This document shows, piece after piece, positions 47,128 through 55,863 of a stretch of 64,000 bases of DNA. A program made the translations under genes and the position numbers. The DNA lies in the NCBI GenBank assembly GCA_002862125.1, contig PHSP01000001.1, positions 1,956,501 to 2,020,500 on the forward strand, read 5' to 3'. The notes under the pieces were generated by a model. That model was not told where the DNA came from and searched no databases. It saw only the letters and a list, made by a program, of their open reading frames with translations. The first letter of the stretch is position 1. Each line of letters begins with the position of its first letter. The DNA comes from Methylobacter sp. KS41 (GTDB lineage Bacteria > Pseudomonadota > Gammaproteobacteria > Methylococcales > Methylomonadaceae).

Positions 47128-48289
47128 TTGTGTATAATAAGCAATTGTTTTATATGGGTTAATTGCGATAATGCCGTGAAAATACCAGAACCTCGCTTAT
47201 TCATGCTCTTCAAGGGCTACCAGAGGCGCTTAACGCGCATTTGGCAGGCGGGCGTCTTCGCGACCTTGTGCCGGGGCGACATGGCCACGTTGATCGATGC
47301 GAGACTCTATTTGCCGGAGGCTTGGCGTAACGATGACGAACGTTGCAATAAAGCCGCGATACCGGAGGATAAACCGCTATTTCAAAGTAAAACGCAGCTG
47401 GCGTTGGCGATACTTAAAATCGCCCAACAGCGTGGCATTCAATTCGGCTACGTCGGCATTGGACGGAGGTTACAGCAAGGAACCGGCGTTTCTGCGTGGC
47501 GTCGATGAACAAGGCTGCCGGTTTGTAGCGGATGCCCATTGCGATCAAACAATTTACCTGCAAGACCCGGAGCCGCAGGCGCCGGTGTGGTCAGGCCGCG
47601 GCAGACAGCCACTCCATCGTAAGTCTCAATCCGCCGCGCAACGCGTTGACCAATGGGCGGCCGCACAGACAGCTGATGCTTGGCAGCGACTAACCTTGCG
47701 TGAGGGCGAAAAAGGCTTATTGGTTGCCGATTACCTGCATGCCCATGCCCATGCCCATGCCCATGTTTGGGTTTGGGATGGTGAAGAAGAACAAGTGCGC
47801 TGTTGGCAGCTCTTGGTGCGCCAGGAAGTCGGAGCGGACGGCATCTCTCACTATTTTTTATCGAATGCGCCGTTGGATACGCCCTGGCAAGAGCTGGCAC
47901 GAGCGCAGGCGCAACGATTCTTCATTGAACATAGTTTTCGCAAGGCGAAAAGCGAATGCGGCATGGCCGACTATCAAGTGCAACGCTGGGATGCATGGCA
48001 TAATCATATGGCATTAGTGATGCTGGGAACGCTATTTCTGGTTAAACAGAAAAAAGCGGGCCGCCAACAGTGGCCCATGCTGTCACTCAACGATTTGGTT
48101 ACAGCGCTTGAGCATCTTCTCCCCCGCCGACAACTCACGGCTGAAGAACTGGCGGACATTATCAATAAGCGGCGCTATCTATGTCAAAAGGCGAAGGAAT
48201 CACACGCCAGAGGTCTTAAGTGGCGGGCGAATGAATCCGACAAAGTAGAATTAAGAAAAAATGTTTATGTCATAAGTGGAGTAAATTAA
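47128..48289 (+). pseudogene. IS701-like transposase, N-terminally damaged and frameshifted
   Basis: Two overlapping frames make one protein: 47128-47508 gives GVFATLCRGDMATLIDARLY and LPEAWRND, and from about 47455 the other frame continues DGGYSKEPAFLRGVDEQG, FVADAHCDQTIYLQDP and IEHSFRKAKSECGMADYQVQ to 48289. The frame change sits in FGYVGI|DGGY. The region that should hold the first catalytic Asp before GVFAT is missing or scrambled. A catgcc hexamer repeated four times (47738-47765) encodes an alternating His-Ala run. The family assignment (IS701/IS4 superfamily) is by recollection of motifs. Confidence 0.7.
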
Positions 48290-48429
48290 ATTTCAAAACG
48301 TTCATTGATAAATTCATTAAAGCGCTGGAAGCCGACACCTGCTCCACGAAATCATAAAAGGGATTATCAAAAGATGCATTAGTATTTTCGGCTCTATGTG
48401 AATCAAGCGGGTAATGCGATAATGTAGCC

Positions 48430-48879
48430 ATGAAAATTCGCGTAATTATAAAAAAACTTTCAAATCCTCGCGTTAGAAGGCGATTAAAAATTGGCCTCTC
48501 TGTTTTAGGTGGCGTAATAATGATGGGTCTGACATTAAAGCTTTGTTATGACATTGGTTATTTTGACGCGCAGTCACTTAAAAATGATAAAAACGCTGAG
48601 CTATCTGTTACGCAGCCAGTGCTGACAATGGAGTCTGCTCAGCGTATTGTGTCTGGCGCACTAATAGAAGACCCTGCTAACCCAAAAACAATTGTGGATC
48701 AGATTATTAAAAACAACCCTCATCTTTCAACCATTATTATAAAAAACAATAAGCTCAAAAAAATTGCCTGGATTATAGATATGCGTTTGTTTTTTACCGG
48801 CGATGTATTCAATGACCAAGGTATTAATTTAACCAAAGGCATGGAAAATCAACACAATATCAATCGTGGTGATCATTGA
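48430..48879 (+). CDS. Small membrane-anchored protein of unknown function
   Basis: The 149-residue product has a strongly basic N-terminus (KNPRVRRRLKIG-type) followed by one hydrophobic segment (LSVLGGVIMMGLTLKLCY, about residues 23-40) and a soluble remainder of mixed helices. It would be a single-pass inner-membrane protein with the N-terminus inside. No family is recognised. It stands alone after the broken transposase. Confidence 0.65.
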   Translation: MKIRVIIKKLSNPRVRRRLKIGLSVLGGVIMMGLTLKLCYDIGYFDAQSLKNDKNAELSVTQPVLTMESAQRIVSGALIEDPANPKTIVDQIIKNNPHLSTIIIKNNKLKKIAWIIDMRLFFTGDVFNDQGINLTKGMENQHNINRGDH

Positions 48880-49057
48880 TTTTTCTTAACGGGACTAGTT
48901 GGGGTTTTTGAACAGAGGCTTAGGCTGTCCGGTTAAGTTGTATAAAAATTTCGCCAACAATCTAACCGGAAGCTGGAGCATGCATTTTTATGTCCAACAT
49001 TTTATAATTATGAACCGGAACGCCACCATGTAATGCGTTTTACCCGGATGGAATACT

Positions 49058-49082
49058 GTTCATCCCCACGGGCTAAGGAACG
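49058..49082 (-). repeat. Half-site resembling the CRISPR repeat
   Basis: gttcatccccacggg (49058-49072) is identical to 15 nt of the reverse complement of the array repeat, and ggaacg follows four bases later as in the repeat, but the second stem half is missing. It could be a decayed repeat or chance. It is in the 357-bp non-coding gap 48880-49236. Confidence 0.35.
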
Positions 49083-49108
49083 TGCATCAAATAAGTTCGG
49101 CATCATAC

Positions 49109-49142
49109 TCCCCCTCACCGGGAGAGGGTCGGGGAGGGGGTA
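49109..49142. repeat. GC-rich palindromic intergenic repeat
   Basis: The stretch actccccctcaccgggagag onward to ggtcggggagggggta is a C-rich block followed by a G-rich block that pairs back on it. Such blocks are dispersed intergenic repeats in many proteobacteria. No gene is disrupted. Confidence 0.5.
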
Positions 49143-49236
49143 TGAAATACTAAAGTCATTTCGTGCATGTTCTTAAGAATTCTTTTTTGATTTCTTATTT
49201 GAACATCATGTGAGCTCATTTGCAATTGATGCAGAT

Positions 49237-49719
49237 TTAAGTGGATATACCCACCGCATCAGCGCCTATACCCATAACAAAACGATTCATGCAATTGATG
49301 ATAGCGCATAAACAAACAGACTCAAGAAAAGCCTGTTCGTCCCAACCGGCATCGAATATGTGCTGAGTATCCTCAGACGTGATTTCCCCGGGAGTAAGAG
49401 TTAACTTTTTTACAAAGCGCAGAACAGGCTTTAATTTCTCGTCAACATGGGCGCTATCAATATCGGCTTTTAACTGTTCGATAATCACGTCATTAATTCC
49501 TGATTCCGCGGATTTCACTTTATGGCCGTTGTAAGAAAAATCGCATTCATTAAGCGCTGAAGCGTAACTAATGATCAATTCGCGCACATTTTTACTGAGC
49601 GGAGAAAAACTTTTGCCAACATCTTCCAGCAATTTAAACAGTAAAACGCCCCGGCGAGGATATTTCATCAATATGCCTGCTAACGAATTCAGGTTCGGAC
49701 TTGAGGGCAGATACGACAT
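49237..49719 (-). CDS. Carboxymuconolactone decarboxylase-family (AhpD-like) protein
   Basis: The 160-residue helical protein has VRELIISYASALNECDFSYNG and a later WDEQAFLESVCLCAIINCMN, the outline of CMD/AhpD proteins. The usual redox centre CxxC...H (ECxYC..xH) is reduced to one cysteine and a histidine (ECDFSYNGH), so peroxidase activity is doubtful. It ends IGADAVGIST. The next gene upstream on the same strand encodes a small exported protein 65 bp away. Confidence 0.7.
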   Translation of the reverse strand: MSYLPSSPNLNSLAGILMKYPRRGVLLFKLLEDVGKSFSPLSKNVRELIISYASALNECDFSYNGHKVKSAESGINDVIIEQLKADIDSAHVDEKLKPVLRFVKKLTLTPGEITSEDTQHIFDAGWDEQAFLESVCLCAIINCMNRFVMGIGADAVGIST

Positions 49720-49784
49720 GTTTTTCTCCTGTTGTCAGTGTCGAGTTTAAAGGGGATATGCCTGACTGTATATCCACCTTTGGC

Positions 49785-50162
49785 TTAGTGAGTAGAGGCG
49801 TAAAGCTGTTGAATTTCTCTATATCTGTTGGCCGCATCCGTTAAAGACTCTTTAGCCACTTGCAGCTCATTGTTCTGGATAGCCGTGCGCACTTTCTTCA
49901 ACACGTTGCTGGCTTGATTACGTTTTACATCCAGCACGTTATTCGCAATATCTTTCTGCAATTGGCGGGCATCGGTCACCATATCGATAAGCTTTTCGCT
50001 ATCCGCTCCATTATCCAGAGCTGTTTTAGTCTCTTCTACTTTAGCAAGGGTATTGTCGATCGCTGCTTTAACGTCTTCATACGACGGATTTGCCACGGCA
50101 AAAGCGCTTGATGACAGTGCAGCGATAACGAAAGAAGCCAGGATTTTTTTAAATGTGTTCAT
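49785..50162 (-). CDS. Small exported helical protein
   Basis: The 125-residue product has a clear signal peptide (MNTFKKILASFVIAALSSSA, cleavage after AFA around residue 23) and a mature part predicted to be all helix with regular heptads (YEDVKAAIDNTLAKVEETKT, ARQLQKDIANN). It has no cysteines or metal motifs. It is probably periplasmic. I recognise no family with a known function. It has a ggttta/aggtttatccc ribosome binding region. Confidence 0.75.
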   Translation of the reverse strand: MNTFKKILASFVIAALSSSAFAVANPSYEDVKAAIDNTLAKVEETKTALDNGADSEKLIDMVTDARQLQKDIANNVLDVKRNQASNVLKKVRTAIQNNELQVAKESLTDAANRYREIQQLYASTH

Positions 50163-50660
50163 GGGATAAACCTCAAAGTTAATAAAGAATGGATACGTAA
50201 CAATTAAAATGAGCCTTTGGGGAAGAAAAATTCAAATTGCTTGCTAGGTATGGTCATATTCTAGCATATATAGTTCTTATTAGTACATTATTTTGTTCCA
50301 ATTAAAACTATTTTTTATAAACCCCATTTCCTAGCCTTTTTTCCACTAACACTAATTGAATTACAGTATATTTATCAATTTGTTATATATAATAGGCTGC
50401 CCTGTTCGTAAGCTTAATTGGCTTTTGACTCTGTTCGATTGAAGTCGTATTGTCGGCAAGTCTTGCCGGAAAATGAGTGAAACACCTTAAATAGTCCAAT
50501 ACATGAACCTAGTAGAGGGGTAATCTGGAGAATTAAATAGCCTGACCCACGCTTTTCTGAGCAGAATGTGGATGGGGGACTTGGCACCATTTAGATGTTA
50601 AAATAAAAATGTTTTTACTATGATTGCATTTAAATTACAGTAAATAGCTTGAGGCTATTC
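50163..50660. other. AT-rich non-coding gap between divergent genes
   Basis: About 500 bp with stop codons in all frames. It must contain promoters for the minus-strand exported protein and for marR. A block near 50327-50345 (ttcctagccttttttcc) is T-rich but has no stem. Nothing else is seen. Confidence 0.5.
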
Positions 50661-50691
50661 CTGATTAGGATTACCATGTGGTCCTAATTAG
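50661..50691. promoter_or_regulatory. Operator-like inverted repeat before the MarR gene
   Basis: Arms ctgattagga (50661-50670) and tcctaattag (50682-50691) match at 9 of 10 positions around an 11-nt centre, ending 6 bp before the ATG at 50698. MarR proteins usually repress their own gene through such sites. Confidence 0.55.
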
Positions 50692-50697
50692 AACAAT

Positions 50698-51228
50698 ATG
50701 AATTTAAACACTATGACTTCTCCATCAACATTTCCAGCCGTCCTACGCGAGTTATTACGGACACATCAGACTTTTTTATCCTATGCGGCTAGTCATGTTC
50801 ACACGCTGGATCTGACACTGCCACAATTCGATATTATCATCACCTTAGGCAATACGACTGGTATGACCTTCAAGAAACTAGGTGAAAAAACCTTAATCAC
50901 TAAAGGCACGTTAACCGGCGTAATCAGCCGCTTGGAGGACAAAGGACTGGTTCAGCGGGGTGCCTCGGAAACGGATGGCCGCAGTCAGATTGTGCGACTG
51001 ACTGCGAAAGGAGAGGCCTTATACGAACGAACTTTTCCCGAGCACCTGGTATTCATCTATCGGATATTTAAAGATTATTCCTCCGAGGACATAGCGACTC
51101 TTGAAGCCGCTTTGCTACGATTGCGCAACGCTGTCGTTACAGCTCGTAGCGATGAGAGCGGAGAACTTGCTGATAAAACCAATGGCTGGTGTGCCAAAGT
51201 TAAAGATGTCTGTAAACATTATCAATAA
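50698..51228 (+). CDS. MarR family transcriptional regulator
   Basis: The 176-residue winged-helix protein has LPQFDIIITLGNTTGMTFKK, LGEKTLITKGTLTGVISRLE and DKGLVQRGASETDGRSQIV, the MarR DNA-binding domain, with a C-terminal dimerisation helix. The tail contains two cysteines (NGWCAKVKDVCKHYQ) that could act in redox sensing. The inverted repeat at its start codon suggests autorepression. What else it controls is not apparent; the next gene block is an IS21 element. Confidence 0.87.
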   Translation: MNLNTMTSPSTFPAVLRELLRTHQTFLSYAASHVHTLDLTLPQFDIIITLGNTTGMTFKKLGEKTLITKGTLTGVISRLEDKGLVQRGASETDGRSQIVRLTAKGEALYERTFPEHLVFIYRIFKDYSSEDIATLEAALLRLRNAVVTARSDESGELADKTNGWCAKVKDVCKHYQ

Positions 51229-51954
51229 GGGTTTAGGTGACTTTATTTAACATCACTCAACTTATGCAAAATAATAGAAGTGGCAAAAAGACCGCAATGC
51301 AAATATGTTCAGAAGACCGAGAACGATTAGGATGCGGAAAGATAACAGCTTGAGAAAAGGATTGGGTTTAACAAAAAGATGCATGACTGTCTGATGATCA
51401 AAAGCGACTTGCCGGTCGGAATCGGAAAATGTCAAAGTACTTGTCGTCTATGATGAAAATTAATGAATAACTTCCCGCGTCGCTACGCTCCGATGGGGGT
51501 GGCAACTTTCACTGGAATACGCAATAAACCCAGACAGACGCGGTAAGCTTGTTCAGGATGCGCTTTACGCTGCAATTGGCCAGAACATCAGGGCCTATCG
51601 ATTGCGCCCAGCTCATTAACCGTCCTGGCGTCCATTGCTGATGGTGTAGGTGGTTACCCAAAGAGGCTTAAAACCGGCGCATAAAGACTAAAATCTCCCT
51701 GGGGTTAAAAAACAAGCGGAATATTTTCAGGGGAAAACAGGGAAAGTTAAACTCGTAATAATTGCAACGAGGGTTTTGCAAGTGAGCTTTAGATGCGGTA
51801 AAAAGTGACCGCCAATTAGATCGGCATGACATCGGTAAAAACCTGCAAGTTACCTCCGATGCCACGCCCCACACTGTACTGAGACAAGTGCAGGAAAAGT
51901 ATTTCATAAATAGAAAGTACTGTCGATATTTCGTTGGCGTCAGGGTAACCAACG
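51229..51954. other. Non-coding stretch that probably includes the left part of the IS21-type element
   Basis: No gene of reasonable quality is found in these 726 bp. Near 51790-51815 the text gcggtaaaaagtgaccgcca resembles sequences found at ends of IS21 elements (recollection). Near 51540-51620 one frame reads KLVQDALYAAIGQNIRAYRL before a stop, a possible leftover of a gene. The exact left terminus could not be set. Confidence 0.4.
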
Positions 51955-52410
51955 ATGGAATCAACAGGCCGAATCTTCACGTGTGTTCACTGCTTCAAGC
52001 AAGTCATCATCTGTAGCCGCTGTGATCGAGGCCAGCGTTACTGCTCCCCTGATTGTTCCGAAACTGCCCGCAGTCATTCACAACGCGCAGCGAGTCATCG
52101 CTATCAACAAAGCCGGGAAGGCCGGGTAAAGCATGCACTTCGAATGCGTCATTACCGGCGCCGTAAACAAATAGTGACGCATCAGGGTTCTCAGTCCTCA
52201 GCACCAAATGGTCTACTACAGGCGAACTCGACAGATGCCAGAAAGCCACCTATAACACATTATCAGTCAGTGGTCGCCAGAAGGTTTCAATGCCATTTTT
52301 GTGGTTGCGACTGTTCGGAATTTGTACGTTTGGATTTTCTTCAGCGTCGTCGGGTTCGCTATATCAACCCATTAGACCCAAGAGGAAGCCGAAATGACTA
52401 TTCCCCCTGA
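51955..52410 (+). CDS. Small zinc-ribbon protein linked to the IS21-type transposase
   Basis: The 151-residue product has a cysteine cluster CVHCFKQVIICSRCDRGQRYC with SPDC, a basic helix rich in Arg/His (HALRMRHYRRRKQ), and a second cluster FQCHFCGCDC near residue 113. It looks like a double zinc-binding, nucleic-acid-binding protein. It overlaps istA by 17 bp, so it belongs to the element. Canonical IS21 elements have only istA and istB; this extra gene appears in a subgroup and I know no function for it. Confidence 0.7.
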   Translation: MESTGRIFTCVHCFKQVIICSRCDRGQRYCSPDCSETARSHSQRAASHRYQQSREGRVKHALRMRHYRRRKQIVTHQGSQSSAPNGLLQANSTDARKPPITHYQSVVARRFQCHFCGCDCSEFVRLDFLQRRRVRYINPLDPRGSRNDYSP

Positions 52411-53890
52411 ACTTGAAGCCAAGATTCTACGCTATTATCATGTCGAAAAGTGGCGTGTTGGAACTCTCTCTGCCCAATTGGGCGTTCACCACAGCACTGT
52501 CAGCCGGGTGTTGGCGCAAGCGGGATTGCCGCGTATTGGCGCACCCCGTCGAGCATCGGCCATTGACGCGTATTTACCGTTTATTCTGGAAACCCTGGAG
52601 AAATTCCCAACGCTGACGGCCACCCGGCTGCATGGCATGGTGAAAGAACGCGGTTACGTCGGCAGCGTGGATCATTTCCGCCATTTCATTGCCTTACATC
52701 GCCCCAAACCCAAACGCGAGGCTTATCTGAGATTACGGACTTTACCTGGCGAACAATCCCAAGTCGACTGGGGTCATTTCGGCTACCTTGAAATCGGCCG
52801 TGCGCGTAGAGCGCTGATGGGATTTGTCATGGTACTGTCTTGGTCGAGAATGATTTATGTACACTTTTTTCTCGGCGCACACATGGAGAATTTTTTACGG
52901 GGCCATGCTGGGGCATTCAACGCCTGGGGTGGTCTTACCAGGGTTGTATTGTACGATAATCTGAAAAGCGCCGTGCTGGAACGCCAGGGGCAGGCGATTC
53001 GCTTCAACCCCACATTGCTGGAGTTCGCTGGATTCCATCGCTATGAGCCTCGCCCGGTTGCCGTTGCCCGAGGTAACGAGAAGGGTCGCGTTGAACGGGC
53101 GATACGCTATATTCGTGATGCTTTTTTTGCTGGGCGGACGTTTACCAGTTTGGAGGATTTGAATGCACAGGCTGAGGTGTGGATGACAGGCGCCGCCGCA
53201 GATCGGCGTTGCCCGGAAGACACGACCTTAACCGTGCGGGAAGCCTTTGCACAAGAACAGAAGCAGCTTCTGATGCTGCCGGACAATCCTTATCCTGCTG
53301 ACGAACACGTAGCCGTCAAAATAGGTAAAACGCCTTATGCGCATTTTGATCTGAATGATTATTCGGTACCCTACGACTTTGTGCAACGCACGTTAACCGT
53401 GTCGGCTGATTTGCAGCAAGTGCGCATTCTGAATGGACAGGAGATTGTGGCGACGCATGCACGCAGTTTTGACAAAGGTGCCCAGATCGAAAATCCCGGC
53501 CACATTGCCGCCCTGACCGAACATAAACACCACGCCAGCCAACATCGCAATACCGATCGCTTACACCAAGCGGTACCGCAAAGCCGTGAATTACTGACTC
53601 TGGCTGCAGAACGCGGCGAGCCTTTGGGGCGAATCAGCACCACCTTGTTAAACCTGCTGGATCGTTATGGTGTTGCTGAGCTGCAAGCTGCCGTTCAGGA
53701 AGCACTGCAACGCGGAGTCCCGCATCCCAATGCCGTTCGCCTTGCCCTGGAGCGTCAACGTGAAGCACGTGCCGAGCCACCCCCAGTAGCAATACCCTTG
53801 CCCAGTCACGTACAAAAGCGCGATACGATTATTCAGCCGCATGACCTTGACACCTATGACCAAATCACGGAGGCTAGCCATGTTGACTGA
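52394..53890 (+). CDS. istA: IS21 family transposase IstA
   Basis: The 498-residue DDE transposase has an N-terminal helix-turn-helix (YHVEKWRVGTLSAQLGVHHS) and an integrase core with Asp in GEQSQVDWGHFGY, Asp in TRVVLYDNLKSAVLE, and Glu in ARGNEKGRVERAIRYIRD. The C-terminal beta-barrel and basic tail are present and the frame is intact. It has a ribosome binding site (agaggaagcc) and overlaps both its neighbours, indicating a compact operon. Confidence 0.93.
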   Translation: MTIPPELEAKILRYYHVEKWRVGTLSAQLGVHHSTVSRVLAQAGLPRIGAPRRASAIDAYLPFILETLEKFPTLTATRLHGMVKERGYVGSVDHFRHFIALHRPKPKREAYLRLRTLPGEQSQVDWGHFGYLEIGRARRALMGFVMVLSWSRMIYVHFFLGAHMENFLRGHAGAFNAWGGLTRVVLYDNLKSAVLERQGQAIRFNPTLLEFAGFHRYEPRPVAVARGNEKGRVERAIRYIRDAFFAGRTFTSLEDLNAQAEVWMTGAAADRRCPEDTTLTVREAFAQEQKQLLMLPDNPYPADEHVAVKIGKTPYAHFDLNDYSVPYDFVQRTLTVSADLQQVRILNGQEIVATHARSFDKGAQIENPGHIAALTEHKHHASQHRNTDRLHQAVPQSRELLTLAAERGEPLGRISTTLLNLLDRYGVAELQAAVQEALQRGVPHPNAVRLALERQREARAEPPPVAIPLPSHVQKRDTIIQPHDLDTYDQITEASHVD

Positions 53891-54641
53891 GTCACACCAC
53901 TTGCGCGCAGAAAACTTGCACCTTTATGGCCTACTGGCGCACTGGACTGAAATTGAAGACAGCCACTGGGCGATCCAACTTATCGAATGGGAAGAAGCTG
54001 AACGCGCACGGCGCAGTTTGGAACGGCGGCTAAGTAGTGCGCATATTGGTCGCTTCAAACCTATGGCTGATTTTGACTGGCACTGGCCGGAACAGTGTGA
54101 TCGGCTAGCCATTACTGAACTGATGAGTCTGGAGTTCCTGAAAACCGCCACCAATGCCATTCTGGTCGGTGCCAGTGGTCTTGGCAAGACCACCATCGCA
54201 CAAAATATTGCGCAACAGGCGGTTATGCATGGACATACTGTGCTGTTTACCAGCGCTGGGCAGCTACTTGGCGACCTGGCGGCACTCGACAGCGATTCGG
54301 CACTGCGGCGGCGATTGCGTTTCTACGCGGCACCCACGCTGCTGGTGATTGATGAAATGGGTTATCTGTCCTACTCAAACCGGCACGCTGACTTACTCTT
54401 TGAACTGATCAACCGCCGGCACGAACAAAAAAGCACGCTGGTCACGACCAACAAATCCTTTGCTGAATGGTCGGAAGTGTTCCCCAATGCCGCTTGCGTT
54501 GTGGCGTTGATAGATCGACTGGTACACAACGCCGAGATTATTGCCATCAAGGGCAAGTCTTATCGCCAGAAAGAGGCACAGGAGCGAGCCGAACAGCGCA
54601 GTAAAAAAAGAAAATCCCCAACGTCCAGGAGTCCAGAATGA
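53880..54641 (+). CDS. istB: IS21 family helper ATPase IstB
   Basis: This DnaC-like AAA+ protein of 253 residues from the ATG at 53880 assembles on target DNA and activates IstA. Walker A is GASGLGKTTIAQN, Walker B LLVIDEMGYL, and sensor/arginine-finger residues lie in ACVVALIDRLVHNAEI. The start chosen has ggaggctagcc upstream and overlaps istA by 11 bp; an upstream in-frame ATG at 53841 is less likely. The C-terminus is basic. Confidence 0.92.
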   Translation: MLTESHHLRAENLHLYGLLAHWTEIEDSHWAIQLIEWEEAERARRSLERRLSSAHIGRFKPMADFDWHWPEQCDRLAITELMSLEFLKTATNAILVGASGLGKTTIAQNIAQQAVMHGHTVLFTSAGQLLGDLAALDSDSALRRRLRFYAAPTLLVIDEMGYLSYSNRHADLLFELINRRHEQKSTLVTTNKSFAEWSEVFPNAACVVALIDRLVHNAEIIAIKGKSYRQKEAQERAEQRSKKRKSPTSRSPE

Positions 54642-54850
54642 AAAACTATTATCTACCTTCTGGATTGAACACTGGACTCGACTTCCTGATCGACAAAAAC
54701 TGGACGCCTGAACAAGCGTTGGCGGTGTTCGAACTGCTTGACGATTTACGGGAGCGAATCTTTAATCACTACCAAATACCCATCCAAGAGCTGCTCAAAG
54801 AGGAGCGAGGGACGACTGTAGAACTTGAGGAAGTTATACAAAATCGATGA
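54638..54850 (+). CDS. Small protein co-encoded with IstAB
   Basis: The 70-residue acidic, helical protein (LDFLIDKNWTPEQALAVFEL, LLDDLRERIFNHYQ) starts at an ATG overlapping the istB stop by 4 bp (ATGA), so it is translationally coupled. No domain is recognised. Its tight coupling and position before a terminator argue that it is a real fourth gene of the element. Confidence 0.6.
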   Translation: MKNYYLPSGLNTGLDFLIDKNWTPEQALAVFELLDDLRERIFNHYQIPIQELLKEERGTTVELEEVIQNR

Positions 54851-54884
54851 TATGGACTTTTAAAGAAGTCTGTTTTGTATAAAC

Positions 54885-54908
54885 AAAGGGCCGTAACTGG
54901 CCTTTTTT
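54885..54908 (+). terminator. Intrinsic terminator of the IS21-type operon
   Basis: aaagggcc (54885-54892) pairs with ggccttt (54899-54905), with one bulged G, around gtaact, and runs into a six-T tract (54903-54908). It follows the small fourth gene by 35 bp. Confidence 0.75.
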
Positions 54909-55030
54909 GTTGACTGATAAATAGGGTTATTCTGCGCCATATTGCCGCGCCGATTATACGCGTTCCTTCACCCCTGCTAACAGTTGTCATATACGACTCC
55001 TATAAATAGTATTTACAGCCAGGGAACCGG

Positions 55031-55726
55031 TCAAATTTCGCTTACTTTAGGCGGCGCCAGCAATTTGATAAGTTCCTGGGCTGCCGCTGTTGAAGATGCC
55101 GGATTTTGTCCGGTGATCAGGTGCCCATCGACGATCGCGAAACTTTGCCAGTCGGCGACTTTTTCAAAGTGGCCGCCCAGGCGCTTGAGTTCGTCCTCGA
55201 CCAGAAATGGGACTATCTCAGTAAGTTGAACAGCTTCTTCTTCAGAGTTGGTAAAACCTGTGACGCGTTTCCCCTTCACAATCGGTTCGCCGTTAAACAT
55301 GGCATGATGCAATACGGCAGGCGCATGACAGACTGCCCCGACGGGTTTTCCTGCACTGTAAAACGTTTCGATCAAGGTATTCGAGATCGGATCTTCAGCC
55401 AAGTCCCACATCGGACCGTGACCGCCCGGATAGAAGATCGCGTCATAATCCTGTGCCTTCACGTCGGACAATTTCGTTGTATTGGCAAGTACGGCCTGCG
55501 CTTTGGGATCATCTTTAAATCGGCGTGTAAGCTCGGTCTGACCTTCGGTGGTGTCGCTCTTGGGGTCGAGCGGCGGTTCACCGCCTTTTGGGGAGGCGAC
55601 TGTTATATTTGCTCCCGCATCGAGGAACGTGTAGTAAGGGGCGCAGAATTCTTCAAGCCAGAACCCCGTCTTACTCCCTGTATTCCCCAGCGTGTCATGA
55701 GACGTCATTACCATCAGAATGTTCAT
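55031..55726 (-). CDS. DJ-1/PfpI family protein (glyoxalase III/HchA-like)
   Basis: The 231-residue class I glutamine-amidotransferase-like protein has NILMVMTSHDTLGNTGSKTG, the Glu in FWLEEF, DYDAIFYPGGHGPMWDLAED and the nucleophile elbow GAVCHAPAVL. These place it in the DJ-1/PfpI superfamily, close to proteins that detoxify methylglyoxal or act as protein deglycases. agaaacac and ggag precede the ATG. It is transcribed alone on the minus strand, with an operator-like palindrome 115 bp upstream. Confidence 0.88.
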   Translation of the reverse strand: MNILMVMTSHDTLGNTGSKTGFWLEEFCAPYYTFLDAGANITVASPKGGEPPLDPKSDTTEGQTELTRRFKDDPKAQAVLANTTKLSDVKAQDYDAIFYPGGHGPMWDLAEDPISNTLIETFYSAGKPVGAVCHAPAVLHHAMFNGEPIVKGKRVTGFTNSEEEAVQLTEIVPFLVEDELKRLGGHFEKVADWQSFAIVDGHLITGQNPASSTAAAQELIKLLAPPKVSEI

Positions 55727-55840
55727 CGTGTTTCTCCTTTGTTCAAGTGATTAGAAAATTACAGTTGCGATTAAGCTATAAGCGTGGAGACGAATCTATT
55801 GGACGAAGGTAGGCAATTGATTGAACTTATTAAACTTAAA

Positions 55841-55863
55841 ATTTTGATAGTCACTATCAAAAT
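55841..55863. promoter_or_regulatory. Palindrome upstream of the DJ-1/PfpI gene
   Basis: attttgatag-tca-ctatcaaaat has perfect 10-bp arms around 3 nt. It lies 115 bp upstream of the minus-strand gene start. The shape is that of a dimeric repressor site (for example TetR- or HxlR-type), but no such regulator gene is adjacent. Confidence 0.55.

Noticed and set aside
47738-47765. Tandem catgcc hexamers as a phase-variation switch
   Set aside because: The unit is six bases, so slippage does not change frame, and it lies in a dead transposase gene.
47448-47900. Minus-strand 150-codon frame across the IS701-like pseudogene
   Set aside because: It is opposite the recognisable transposase motifs and its composition is Pro/His-rich noise.
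55106-55750. 214-codon plus-strand frame opposite the DJ-1/PfpI gene
   Set aside because: It is the antisense shadow of a clear gene on the minus strand, with no recognisable domain.
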